From positions 1 through 64,000 of the forward strand of contig NZ_JAHWYN010000015.1 in the NCBI RefSeq assembly GCF_019351435.1: a stretch of DNA of 64,000 nt. Reading direction: 5' to 3'. This DNA comes from Flavobacterium taihuense. Its GTDB lineage: Bacteria > Bacteroidota > Bacteroidia > Flavobacteriales > Flavobacteriaceae. Shown here in pieces: positions 54,396 through 63,162 of this stretch (the first letter of the stretch is position 1; every line of letters begins with the position of its first letter). The notes under the pieces are model-generated. The model made no database searches. It was not told the origin of the DNA and was given only the letters and a program-made list of their open reading frames with translations. The position numbers were made by a program, and so were the translations under genes.

Positions 54396-55181
54396 ATGAA
54401 TCAACCGTTAGCATACGTTCATCCAGGTGCCAAAATCGCCAAAAATGTTGTAATCGAACCTTTTACAACTATTCATAACAATGTAGTTATTGGAGATGGA
54501 ACTTGGATAGGTTCTAATGTAACAATAATGGAGGGAGCGAGAATTGGTAAAAATTGCAATATTTTTCCAGGAGCAGTAATCGCTGCTGTCCCTCAAGATT
54601 TAAAATTCGGTGGAGAAGATTCTTTAGCAATTATAGGAGATAATTGTACAATTAGAGAATGTGTAACAATCAATAGAGGAACTATAGCTTCAGGTCAAAC
54701 GACTTTAGGAAATAATTGTTTAGTAATGGCAACTGCACATATTGCACATGATTGTCATATTGGCGACAATGCCATAATTGTCAATGGAGTAGCATTGGCA
54801 GGTCACGTAATTGTAGGGAATTATGCTGTTATTGGAGGATTGGCTGCTGTGCACCAGTTTATTCATATAGGTGACCACGCCATGGTTTCTGGTGGTTCAT
54901 TAGTTAGAAAAGATGTTCCTCCTTTTACCAAAGCTGCTAAAGAACCTTTGTCTTACGTGGGAATTAATTCAGTTGGTTTAAGAAGAAGAGGTTTCACAAC
55001 CGAAAAAATTAGAGAAATTCAAGAGATATATAGAATTCTGTATCAAAAAAATTACAATACAACTCAAGCAATGGATATTATAGAAGCCGAAATGGAAGCC
55101 ACGCCAGAGCGTGATGAAATATTGGATTTTATTAGAAATTCATCAAGAGGAGTAATGAAAGGATATTCTGGAAATTACTAA
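54396..55181 (+). CDS. lpxA: UDP-GlcNAc acyltransferase
   Basis: This 261-residue enzyme catalyses the first lipid A step. Hexapeptide repeats dominate, as does the catalytic HIAHDCHIGDN (His) and the C-terminal helices with LRRRGFTTEKI, typical of LpxA. It is 64 bp after lpxC/fabZ and 83 bp before efp. Confidence 0.95.
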   Translation: MNQPLAYVHPGAKIAKNVVIEPFTTIHNNVVIGDGTWIGSNVTIMEGARIGKNCNIFPGAVIAAVPQDLKFGGEDSLAIIGDNCTIRECVTINRGTIASGQTTLGNNCLVMATAHIAHDCHIGDNAIIVNGVALAGHVIVGNYAVIGGLAAVHQFIHIGDHAMVSGGSLVRKDVPPFTKAAKEPLSYVGINSVGLRRRGFTTEKIREIQEIYRILYQKNYNTTQAMDIIEAEMEATPERDEILDFIRNSSRGVMKGYSGNY

Positions 55182-55264
55182 ATAAAAGTTCAATTGTTTA
55201 GAAAAAAAAAGCAAATAACCGATTGAACGATTAAACAAAATAATAAATAAAACAAAAACAAATA

Positions 55265-55831
55265 ATGGCATCTACATCAGATATTAAAAACGGATTATGC
55301 ATCAAATACAACAATGATATTTACAAAATCATTGAATTTCTTCATGTGAAACCAGGTAAAGGACCTGCATTCGTTAGAACAAAATTAAGAAGTTTGAGTA
55401 ATGGTAAAGTATTAGACAATACTTTTTCTGCTGGACACAAAATAGACGAGGTTAGAGTTGAAAACCACAAATTTCAATTTCTCTATCCAGAGGGTGATTT
55501 ATTTCACTTTATGAATGTAGAGACTTTCGAACAAATCTCTTTGAATAAAAACATTCTTGATTCTCCAGATCTATTAAAAGAAGGAGAAAATGTTATGGTA
55601 AGTATCAACACTGAGACAGATTTACCTCTTTCTGTAGATATGCCAGCATCTGTAATTCTTGAAGTTATTTATGCCGAACCAGGTATAAAAGGAAACACAG
55701 CTACAAATGCTACAAAATCAGCTACTGTTGAAACTGGAGCAACTGTAAATGTGCCTTTGTTTATTAATGAAGGTGATAAAATTAAAATTGACACAGCATC
55801 AGGTTCTTACATGGAACGTGTTAAAGCATAG
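55265..55831 (+). CDS. efp: elongation factor P
   Basis: This 188-residue protein has the KOW/OB domains, with KPGKGPAFVRTKLRSL in the tip loop. The conserved Lys (K in KPGKGP) is the residue that EpmA/EpmB or other systems modify, or that is left unmodified. It rescues ribosomes stalled on polyproline. It sits within the lipid A block, which is the gene order in this group. Confidence 0.95.
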   Translation: MASTSDIKNGLCIKYNNDIYKIIEFLHVKPGKGPAFVRTKLRSLSNGKVLDNTFSAGHKIDEVRVENHKFQFLYPEGDLFHFMNVETFEQISLNKNILDSPDLLKEGENVMVSINTETDLPLSVDMPASVILEVIYAEPGIKGNTATNATKSATVETGATVNVPLFINEGDKIKIDTASGSYMERVKA

Positions 55832-55914
55832 TTTCATTTTCAGTTTTCTGTGTCAGTGCACATTTATAGCGCTAAGAACTAAAAACTGAGACTAAAAACT
55901 GAATACTTTTTTAT

Positions 55915-56844
55915 ATGAAATTCCCAAAAGTTTATTCTCTACAAGATATTGCAAATTTGCTTCAATGTGAATTTGTAGGTGATGCCTTGTTTCCTGTTTA
56001 CGGCATGAATGAAATTCATGTTGTAGAATCAGGAGATATTGTTTTTGTTGATCATCCAAAATATTACGAAAAAGCACTAAACTCAGCCGCTACAATTGTT
56101 TTAATCAACAAAAAAGTAGAGTGTCCCGAAGGTAAAGCTTTATTGATTTCCGATGATCCCTTTAGAGATTTCAATATATTAACAAGACATTTTATGCCTT
56201 TTATACATTCGAATGTTTCTATTTCTGCTTCCGCAAAAATCGGAAAAGGTACTATCGTTCAGCCGAACTCATTCATAGGAAATAATGTCTTTATCGGTGA
56301 AAATTGTTTGATTCATGCTAATGTTTCCATTTATGACCACACTGTTATTGGAAATAATGTGATTATCCATTCAGGTACTATTCTTGGAGCCGATGCTTTT
56401 TATTATAAAAAAAGACCCAACGGCTACGACCAATTAATTTCGGGTGGAAGAGTGGTAATCAAAGACAATGTGGGCATTGGTGCACTCTGTACTATTGATA
56501 AAGGAGTAACAGGCGATACCACTATTGGCGAAGGTACTAAAATTGATAATCAGGTTCACGTTGGGCATGATACTGTAATTGGAAAAAAATGTTTGATTGC
56601 TTCACAAACCGGTATTGCCGGCTGTGTAATTATTGAAGATGAAGTTACTATTTGGGGACAAGTGGGTACTACGAGTGGAATTACTATAGGAGCAAATGCA
56701 GTAATACTTGGACAAACAGGTGTCACAAAATCAGTAGATGGTGGTAAAAGTTATTTTGGAACACCAATTGAAGAATCAAGAGAAAAATTGAAGCAATTAG
56801 CAAATATTAAAAAAATCCCAGAAATTTTAAAAAAACTACAATAA
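55915..56844 (+). CDS. LpxD-like hexapeptide acyltransferase, second copy
   Basis: This 309-residue protein has an LpxD-like N-terminal domain ([27 protein letters not shown]) and hexapeptide repeats, with the His motif [15 protein letters not shown] in the same position as the lpxD catalytic His. It differs from LpxD by lacking the C-terminal helix extension (about 40 residues shorter). It may acylate a different sugar nucleotide or act as a second LpxD. It sits 83 bp after efp and 1 bp before the NTF2-like gene. Confidence 0.85.
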   Translation: MKFPKVYSLQDIANLLQCEFVGDALFPVYGMNEIHVVESGDIVFVDHPKYYEKALNSAATIVLINKKVECPEGKALLISDDPFRDFNILTRHFMPFIHSNVSISASAKIGKGTIVQPNSFIGNNVFIGENCLIHANVSIYDHTVIGNNVIIHSGTILGADAFYYKKRPNGYDQLISGGRVVIKDNVGIGALCTIDKGVTGDTTIGEGTKIDNQVHVGHDTVIGKKCLIASQTGIAGCVIIEDEVTIWGQVGTTSGITIGANAVILGQTGVTKSVDGGKSYFGTPIEESREKLKQLANIKKIPEILKKLQ

Positions 56845-56845
56845 T

Positions 56846-57208
56846 ATGTCTGCTAAAGAAATTGTAAAAAGTTTTTATAAATCAGATGCCTTCATTAACA
56901 CTGAGATAATGAAAGAGTATTTGCATCCCGACTGTATTTTGGATTGGAATAGCAGCAAAGGATTTATTCAAATGGATTACGAAGCATTAATAAATTTGAC
57001 TAATGACATCAGTCGAGCTTATGTTCGCACTAAAGCCAGAATTAGCCATATCGTAGAAGAAGGAGATACCGTTTCGGTACGTTTTTCACATTATGTAAAA
57101 ACGATAGAAAATCCAAGGGAGGAAATGTTTTTAGCTCATATTATGATTATATGGGAGATAAAAGATAATAAATTATACAGAGGTTATCAAATGAGTCAAG
57201 TCATGTAA
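56846..57208 (+). CDS. NTF2-like (SnoaL) small protein
   Basis: This 120-residue protein has an NTF2-like fold pattern (KEIVKSFYKSDAFINTEIMKEYLHPDCILDWNS, VRFSHYVKTIENP). No catalytic residue set is clear. It starts 1 bp after the LpxD-like gene's stop and is therefore translationally adjacent to it. No specific function is visible. Confidence 0.72.
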   Translation: MSAKEIVKSFYKSDAFINTEIMKEYLHPDCILDWNSSKGFIQMDYEALINLTNDISRAYVRTKARISHIVEEGDTVSVRFSHYVKTIENPREEMFLAHIMIIWEIKDNKLYRGYQMSQVM

Positions 57209-57252
57209 TTATTTTTATTTTAAAAAAAAGTACAAAATAATTACAAAAGCCT

Positions 57253-57260
57253 TACTTTTG
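57253..57260 (+). promoter_or_regulatory. -7 element upstream of sucD
   Basis: TACTTTTG matches TAnnTTTG, 35 bp upstream of the sucD ATG. No TTG of correct spacing, so a secondary element is uncertain. Confidence 0.5.
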
Positions 57261-57295
57261 CGTCACAATTTTAAAAACTACATAAAAAATATATC

Positions 57296-58168
57296 ATGAG
57301 TGTTTTAGTTAATAAAGATTCAAAAATAATTGTTCAGGGATTTACAGGTAGCGAAGGAACTTTTCACGCTTCTCAAATGATTGAATACGGTACAAATGTT
57401 GTTGGAGGTGTTACTCCTGGTAAAGGAGGAACAATACATTTGGATCTTCCTGTTTTTAATACTGTAAAAGATGCAGTAGAACAAGCTGGAGCCGATACAA
57501 CTATTATTTTTGTACCACCTGCTTTTGCAGCAGATGCTATAATGGAAGCAGCTGATGCTGGAATAAAAGTAATCATCGCTATTACTGAAGGAATTCCTGT
57601 TGCTGATATGATCAAAGCAAATAGCTATGTTAAAGAAAGAAATGCTAGATTAATTGGACCAAACTGTCCAGGTGTTATCACTCCAGGTGAAGCTAAAGTT
57701 GGAATTATGCCAGGTTTCGTTTTCAAAAAAGGTACTGTAGGGATTGTATCTAAATCTGGAACTTTGACTTATGAAGCTGCAGATCAAGTTGTAAAACAAG
57801 GATTAGGAATTACCACTGCTATTGGTATTGGTGGAGACCCAATCATTGGAACTACTACAAAAGAAGCTGTAGAATTATTGATGAACGATCCAGAAACAGA
57901 ATGTATTGTAATGATTGGTGAAATTGGTGGTCAATTAGAAGCTGATGCTGCAAAATGGATCAAAGCCGATGGTAACCGTAAACCAGTTGTAGGTTTCATT
58001 GCAGGAGTTACTGCTCCAGCAGGACGAACAATGGGACATGCAGGTGCAATTGTTGGTGGTTCTGACGATACAGCTGAAGCTAAAAAACAAATTATGAGAG
58101 AGAACGGAATTCACGTTGTTGACTCACCTGCTGAAATAGGAAAGAAAGTAAAAGAAGTACTAGGTTAG
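57296..58168 (+). CDS. sucD: succinyl-CoA synthetase alpha subunit
   Basis: This 290-residue subunit binds CoA and is phosphorylated on His. It has [13 protein letters not shown] (CoA binding), [10 protein letters not shown], and the phospho-His loop [11 protein letters not shown]. It pairs with SucC (not in this window). A terminator follows. Confidence 0.95.
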   Translation: MSVLVNKDSKIIVQGFTGSEGTFHASQMIEYGTNVVGGVTPGKGGTIHLDLPVFNTVKDAVEQAGADTTIIFVPPAFAADAIMEAADAGIKVIIAITEGIPVADMIKANSYVKERNARLIGPNCPGVITPGEAKVGIMPGFVFKKGTVGIVSKSGTLTYEAADQVVKQGLGITTAIGIGGDPIIGTTTKEAVELLMNDPETECIVMIGEIGGQLEADAAKWIKADGNRKPVVGFIAGVTAPAGRTMGHAGAIVGGSDDTAEAKKQIMRENGIHVVDSPAEIGKKVKEVLG

Positions 58169-58197
58169 TATTCAATTGTTTAAAAATGAAATACCAA

Positions 58198-58228
58198 AAT
58201 GCCTCACGATTTTGTGAGGCATTTTTTT
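58198..58228 (+). terminator. terminator after sucD
   Basis: AATGCCTCAC pairs with GTGAGGCATT around GATTTT, followed by seven T. Confidence 0.9.
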
Positions 58229-58241
58229 AATTATAAAAAAT

Positions 58242-58658
58242 ATGTACAAAGAATTAGAAAAGTTTACAGTAAAAGGAAGTTTTACGTTTTCACAGGAAGA
58301 TAATTTAGAAGCTGTTTGTAATGCTTCAGAAGCCGGAAGTGGAGTTTTTGTTGTTTATGCTGACAAAGAGTTAATAATGATTGGTTCTACAGGAACCGTT
58401 CAGAATGATGGTACCTTGAAAAGTAAAAATGGTGGTTTATACGATAAAATTGTAAACGGTCATCAATTTGCAAAAACAGGGAGAAAATATTCTTGGCCTG
58501 CTCAAATGAAAAAAGAAAATATCGATACATTGGAAGTTTTTTGGTTTGAAACTTTTAATGATTCGGCAAAATCGATTCCAACTAGCGTTGAGGGACAAGT
58601 TTTGCAAAACTTTCTAGATGAAAATGGTAAATTACCAAGATGGAATGTTGCTTTCTAA
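58242..58658 (+). CDS. hypothetical protein, possible divergent GIY-YIG fold
   Basis: This 138-residue protein has GSGVFVVYADKELIMIGSTGTV in the first half, which recalls the two short strands and loop of GIY-YIG nuclease folds (here GVFVVYAD and MIGSTG), and later GLYDKIVNGHQF and KKENIDTLEVFWFETF. A catalytic Arg/Glu set cannot be confirmed, so this is only an idea. It may be a small unknown protein. It lies between sucD's terminator and a convergent msrB. Confidence 0.6.
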   Translation: MYKELEKFTVKGSFTFSQEDNLEAVCNASEAGSGVFVVYADKELIMIGSTGTVQNDGTLKSKNGGLYDKIVNGHQFAKTGRKYSWPAQMKKENIDTLEVFWFETFNDSAKSIPTSVEGQVLQNFLDENGKLPRWNVAF

Positions 58659-58676
58659 AAAATTATAGATCAAATA

Positions 58677-58710
58677 AAAAATGCTTTACAGGATTGTAAA
58701 GCATTTTTTG
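58677..58710 (+). terminator. terminator, bidirectional, between 58242 gene and msrB
   Basis: AAATGCTTTACA pairs with TGTAAAGCATTT around GGAT, with A and T runs on both sides. Confidence 0.9.
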
Positions 58711-58732
58711 TTTAAATCCATTTTTGAAACAA

Positions 58733-59125
58733 TTATTTTTCTTTAAAATCTACGGACAACGAATTTACACAATACCGCTGACCCGTTTTTGTTGGACCAT
58801 CCTCAAAAACGTGTCCTAAATGTCCGCCGCAATTAGCACAAACAATTTCAGTACGTTTCATTCCGTGTGTATTGTCAACAATATATTCCACTTTTCCAGG
58901 AATTGATTCATCAAATGATGGCCAACCACAATGAGCGTCAAATTTAGAATTACTTTCAAATAGGGGAGAACCACAACCTCCACAACAATAAACACCATTT
59001 TCAAAATGTAAATTGTATTTGCCTGTATGGGGATATTCCGTTCCTTTTTGACGAAGAATTCTATAGCGTTCTGCACCCAATTCATCTTCCCATTCTTTCT
59101 CTGTTTTCACAAAAGGATAATTCAT
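58733..59125 (-). CDS. msrB: peptide-methionine (R)-S-oxide reductase
   Basis: This 130-residue enzyme has two zinc CxxC motifs (CCGGCGSPLF and CANCGGHLGHVF) and the catalytic RYCVNSLSVDF. It has no signal peptide, so it repairs cytosolic methionine sulfoxide. It is 4 bp after the alpha/beta hydrolase's stop and likely in one transcript with it. Confidence 0.95.
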   Translation of the reverse strand: MNYPFVKTEKEWEDELGAERYRILRQKGTEYPHTGKYNLHFENGVYCCGGCGSPLFESNSKFDAHCGWPSFDESIPGKVEYIVDNTHGMKRTEIVCANCGGHLGHVFEDGPTKTGQRYCVNSLSVDFKEK

Positions 59126-59129
59126 AATT

Positions 59130-59993
59130 TTAATTTTTTATAAAATTAATTATTTTTTCAATTACTTGGTGATCAGCCAGTATCTTTCTATGGCCTAATC
59201 TTTTGGTCAACATTAATTCACCGTTTATAAGATGTTTATGAATGTTAATACCCGCTTTTACGGGCACTTCTGGATCATTCTCATCATGAATAACCAAAGT
59301 TGGAATCGAACTCATATCAGCTGCCTTATATGCGCTATAATCATCCATTCTTCCGCCATATTTTCTTTCAAATCGTTCGCATAATAATTTACTTATTTCG
59401 GGTTTTAATCCCATTTTTTTAATAAAATCATCTGTTATATCTTTTACAATGTCACCGCTTCCAATAATAACTGCTTTTTTTATTTGAAATCCTTCTTTTA
59501 TAGCATTCATAACTGTCATTCCACCCAAGGAGTGACCAATAGCAATTTCAAAGGGTCCAAATTGTTTGTCTATTTCCATAACTGAAGCAATAAAGTCAAC
59601 CATGATTGTTGAATTGCCTGGCGATTTGCCATGTGCTGGTGCATCAAAACTAACAGTTGCATAACCAACTTTTATCAGTTCGTCAGCAATCTTACATAAT
59701 TGTGTTCCTCTTCCTGACCACCCGTGGACCAATAATACTTTTTTACCACCATTTCCGTACTCATACACATTGACTTTTCTATTTATCGATGGAACATCAA
59801 TCATTTTCTGAATGCTCTTTTGATCCATTTCAATTTCTCGCTTTGGAGTTTTATGTTTTATTGGGGTTGTAAACAATTTTGATGCATAAACAGTAACCCA
59901 TTTGGTAGACAAAAAAGCAATAAACTTACCGGATAGTATTATAATCTTGGGAATTTTCAAAGTTTTGGTATGATTCGAGGTGTTTTTTGTCAT
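59130..59993 (-). CDS. alpha/beta hydrolase
   Basis: This 287-residue protein has the alpha/beta hydrolase nucleophile elbow in AIGHSLGGMTV (Ser), an oxyanion HGWSGRGTQ and a catalytic His in LGHRKIL near the C-terminus, with Asp in HDENDPEV. The N-terminal 60 residues are basic and may be a membrane-facing helix (IIILSGKFIAFLSTKWVTVYASKLF). It is upstream of msrB on the same strand. Substrate unknown. Confidence 0.82.
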   Translation of the reverse strand: MTKNTSNHTKTLKIPKIIILSGKFIAFLSTKWVTVYASKLFTTPIKHKTPKREIEMDQKSIQKMIDVPSINRKVNVYEYGNGGKKVLLVHGWSGRGTQLCKIADELIKVGYATVSFDAPAHGKSPGNSTIMVDFIASVMEIDKQFGPFEIAIGHSLGGMTVMNAIKEGFQIKKAVIIGSGDIVKDITDDFIKKMGLKPEISKLLCERFERKYGGRMDDYSAYKAADMSSIPTLVIHDENDPEVPVKAGINIHKHLINGELMLTKRLGHRKILADHQVIEKIINFIKN

Positions 59994-60181
59994 ATTGATA
60001 AAATTAAGAGAACTCTTTAAATATTACTTTTTTTTAACTAAATTTAAAAAAACATAAAAGTACTATAAATTTAATGTTAATATAATTTAATTTCACACGA
60101 TAAAAGTATTAATTTTTTAAAATTTGTAACTAAATGAGGTGTATAGAAAGATCGTCATTAAGCAAAAACGAAAGGTAATTC

Positions 60182-61612
60182 ATGGAAATATTTCACATTG
60201 GAGCAGAATGTTACCCCGTGGCAAAAGTGGGTGGTTTAGCCGATGTAATAGGAGCATTGCCAAAATATGAAAACAGCTCAGAAAATCAAGTCCGCGTAGT
60301 CATCCCTTGTTATCAAACGGCATTTCGATTAGAAAATGATTTTGAATGTGTTCATTGGGGCAAATTAAAATTAGGAAACTTTAATTTTCCTTTTAGCGTA
60401 TTGAAAGAATCATCAAATAAATTAGGTTTCGAACTCTATTTAATAGAAATATTGGAACTTTTTGACAGACCCAATATTTATAATTACAGAGATGATATAG
60501 AACGGTTTTTATCCTTTCAAATTGCGACATTAGACTGGATTTCAGGACGGAGTTCAATTCCTGATATCATACATTGTCACGATCATCATACTGGTTTAAT
60601 CCCTTTTATGAAAAAATATTGTCCAAAATATGAAAAGCTAAAAGAGATATCCACACTGATAACCATTCATAACGGTTTGTACCAAGGTATATTTAGTTTT
60701 AATAAATTATATTATTTACCTGAATTTGATTTGATTCATGTAAGAGAATTAGAATGGGGAAATTGTATCAATTCCTTGGCCGCAGGAATAAAATGTGCCG
60801 ATGAAATAACAACTGTTTCGCCAAGCTATCTCAATGAAATAAATAATTCGGATAATGGACTGGAGACATTATTTCAACAGGTTCGCCACAAATCAAAAGG
60901 AATTCTTAATGGAATTGATATTGATGTTTGGGACCCCAATAAAGATACAATTCTAGATGTTAATTATTCAATAGAAACTCTGAACGAAGGAAAACAAAAA
61001 AATAAAGAGCAGTTGTGCGTGCTTTTCAATATCAATCCATCAAAACCGCTTTTTAGCTTTATTGGGAGATTGTATGATGAAAAAGGAGCTGATTTACTTC
61101 CAAAGGTAGTTACATCAGCGTTGACAATATTTAAAGAAGAAATTAATATATTAATTTTAGGAAATGGCGATGTAGAAATAGAAAACCAGCTAACACAATT
61201 ACGAGCTGTATTTGGTGGAAATTATAATGTTTACATAGGTTATAATGAAGAATTAGCCCATAAAACGTATGCCAGTTCCGATTTTATTTTAATCCCATCA
61301 CGTGTGGAACCTTGCGGATTAAATCAGATGTATGCTTTGCGATACGGAACAATACCAATAGTGAGAAGAACTGGAGGACTAAAAGACACTGTTACTGATT
61401 TCGAAAATAATGGAAATGGAATTTGTCATAATGAAGCTTCTGCTGAGGAGATTTGCAATTCCATACAAAGAGCAGTCGATTTATATAAAAGTAAAGACAT
61501 TTTCAATCAAATTAGAATCAAAGGAATGAATACAAACCATTCTTGGCAAATTGTCAGCCAAGAATATATAGGATTATATAATTTAATTATTTCAAAGAGA
61601 TATGAAAGCTAA
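60182..61612 (+). CDS. glgA: glycogen synthase
   Basis: This 476-residue GT5 enzyme has the ADP-glucose-binding KVGGL (AKVGGLADVIGALPKY), a CHDHHTGLIP segment and C-terminal RVEPCGLNQMYALRYGTIPIVRRTGGLKDTV. It elongates alpha-1,4-glucan. It overlaps glgC by 11 bp, so the two are coupled. A 188-bp gap lies upstream. Confidence 0.93.
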   Translation: MEIFHIGAECYPVAKVGGLADVIGALPKYENSSENQVRVVIPCYQTAFRLENDFECVHWGKLKLGNFNFPFSVLKESSNKLGFELYLIEILELFDRPNIYNYRDDIERFLSFQIATLDWISGRSSIPDIIHCHDHHTGLIPFMKKYCPKYEKLKEISTLITIHNGLYQGIFSFNKLYYLPEFDLIHVRELEWGNCINSLAAGIKCADEITTVSPSYLNEINNSDNGLETLFQQVRHKSKGILNGIDIDVWDPNKDTILDVNYSIETLNEGKQKNKEQLCVLFNINPSKPLFSFIGRLYDEKGADLLPKVVTSALTIFKEEINILILGNGDVEIENQLTQLRAVFGGNYNVYIGYNEELAHKTYASSDFILIPSRVEPCGLNQMYALRYGTIPIVRRTGGLKDTVTDFENNGNGICHNEASAEEICNSIQRAVDLYKSKDIFNQIRIKGMNTNHSWQIVSQEYIGLYNLIISKRYES

Positions 61613-62882
61613 AAGAAAAAAAGTTATCGCTATTATTTTAGGAGGCGGTCAAGGTTCAAGACTTTATCCCTTAACTGCAAGAAGATCAAAACCAGCGGTC
61701 CCGATTGGTGGAAAATACAGATTGGTTGATATTCCAATTTCAAATTGTATGAATTCAGACATCTATAAAATGTTTGTGCTGACACAATTCAATTCAGCTT
61801 CTTTGAATGCCCATATTAAGAACACTTACAACTTTAGTATTTTTAGTCAGTCATTTGTTGATATTTTAGCTGCTGAGCAAACACCCGATAATCCAACCTG
61901 GTTTCAAGGGACTGCAGATGCAGTAAGACAGTGTATGCCGCACTTTTTAAACCACGAATTTGATTATGCATTAATTCTTTCAGGGGATCAGTTGTATCAG
62001 ATGGATTTTAATGCAATGCTTGAGGCCCACATCGATGCCGAAGCTGATATTACTATTGCTACTTTACCTGTAAATGACAAAGATGCCCCTGAGTTTGGAA
62101 TATTGAAAACCAATTCAGAAAGTTGTATTGATTGTTTTATAGAAAAGCCTGCAAAGGAGTTATTACCCGATTGGAAATCGGAGGTTAGCGATGAGATGAA
62201 AAGCCAAGGAAAACATTATTTGGCTTCCATGGGAATTTATATTTTTAACAGAAAACTATTAATTGAATTGATGTCTAATCCAGAAACTAAAGATTTTGGA
62301 AAAGAAATAATCCCTCAGGCTGTTGGCAATAAAAAACTGCTAAGTTATCAATACGAAGGTTATTGGACAGATATTGGTAATATTGATTCCTTTTTTGAGG
62401 CCAACATTGGTTTGACAGATGATATTCCAAAATTCAATTTATTCGATAACGACAATAAAATTTATACTAGACCTCGTTTATTATCGCCTTCCAAGTTTCA
62501 TAAAACAATGGTAGAAAGGTCATTAATTTCCGAAGGATGTATTATTCATGCCAAAGCAATTACCAAATCTGTTATTGGGAATAGATCTCGAATAGGCGAG
62601 GACACAGTAATTCAGCACTGTTATGTAATGGGTAATGATTTTTACCAAAACATTGATGACATTAATGAAGATAACAAAAACGGAATACCATTAATTGGTA
62701 TAGGTGAAAGATGTTTTATAGATAATGCCATTGTGGACAAAAACTGTAGAATCGGTAATGATGTATACGTAAAAGGAGGCAAGCATTTACCCGATACATC
62801 AAACGAATTGTATTGTGTAAAAGAAGGAATTGTGGTAATCCGAAAAGGAGCTATAATTCCAAATAATTTTATTATAAAATAA
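61602..62882 (+). CDS. glgC: glucose-1-phosphate adenylyltransferase
   Basis: This 426-residue enzyme makes ADP-glucose. It has the nucleotidyl opening GGGQGSRLYPLTARRSKPAVPIGGKYRLVDIPISNC, then WFQGTADAVRQ, LSGDQLYQMD, FIEKP and a C-terminal beta-helix. It overlaps glgA by 11 bp. The ADP-glucose can feed GlgA or GlgM. Confidence 0.95.
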   Translation: MKAKRKKVIAIILGGGQGSRLYPLTARRSKPAVPIGGKYRLVDIPISNCMNSDIYKMFVLTQFNSASLNAHIKNTYNFSIFSQSFVDILAAEQTPDNPTWFQGTADAVRQCMPHFLNHEFDYALILSGDQLYQMDFNAMLEAHIDAEADITIATLPVNDKDAPEFGILKTNSESCIDCFIEKPAKELLPDWKSEVSDEMKSQGKHYLASMGIYIFNRKLLIELMSNPETKDFGKEIIPQAVGNKKLLSYQYEGYWTDIGNIDSFFEANIGLTDDIPKFNLFDNDNKIYTRPRLLSPSKFHKTMVERSLISEGCIIHAKAITKSVIGNRSRIGEDTVIQHCYVMGNDFYQNIDDINEDNKNGIPLIGIGERCFIDNAIVDKNCRIGNDVYVKGGKHLPDTSNELYCVKEGIVVIRKGAIIPNNFIIK

Positions 62883-62934
62883 AATATCTGCTAATAAATA
62901 ACGAAAATCAGATTTATTTCAACTTGAACTAGCT

Positions 62935-62977
62935 ACACCAAATAGGCAGTACAATTTATTGTACTTCGATTTGGTGT
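62935..62977 (+). other. 43-nt hairpin between glgC and glgE
   Basis: ACACCAAAT (62935-62943) pairs with ATTTGGTGT (62969-62977). The inner AGTACAAT (62948-62955) pairs with ATTGTACT (62958-62965), with a TT loop and internal loops AGGC/TCG. No T run follows immediately, so it is not a plain terminator. It could stabilise mRNA or tune glgE expression. Confidence 0.65.
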
Positions 62978-63162
62978 GACTGGCTTTTAGAGAAAACACA
63001 ATCAATAAGACAAAAGAAAAAGAGTTATTTCTTTAATTTGTTATGTAATTCATAAAAAACAAAGCTTATCGCATCAAATTAATATAATATATATAATTTT
63101 TAAAATTAATTTTTGTAAATATTTAATATTTACTAAATTACATGTTCAATTTAACTAATACC

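Noticed and set aside
55885..55890. CTGAGA-like string that could suggest a TPP riboswitch
   Set aside because: No surrounding thi-box architecture and no thiamine gene downstream.
55878..55902. Two adjacent copies of ACTAAAAACTGA before the second LpxD-like gene
   Set aside because: Just two copies of 12 bp in AT-rich spacer DNA, with no known function or further copies seen in the window.
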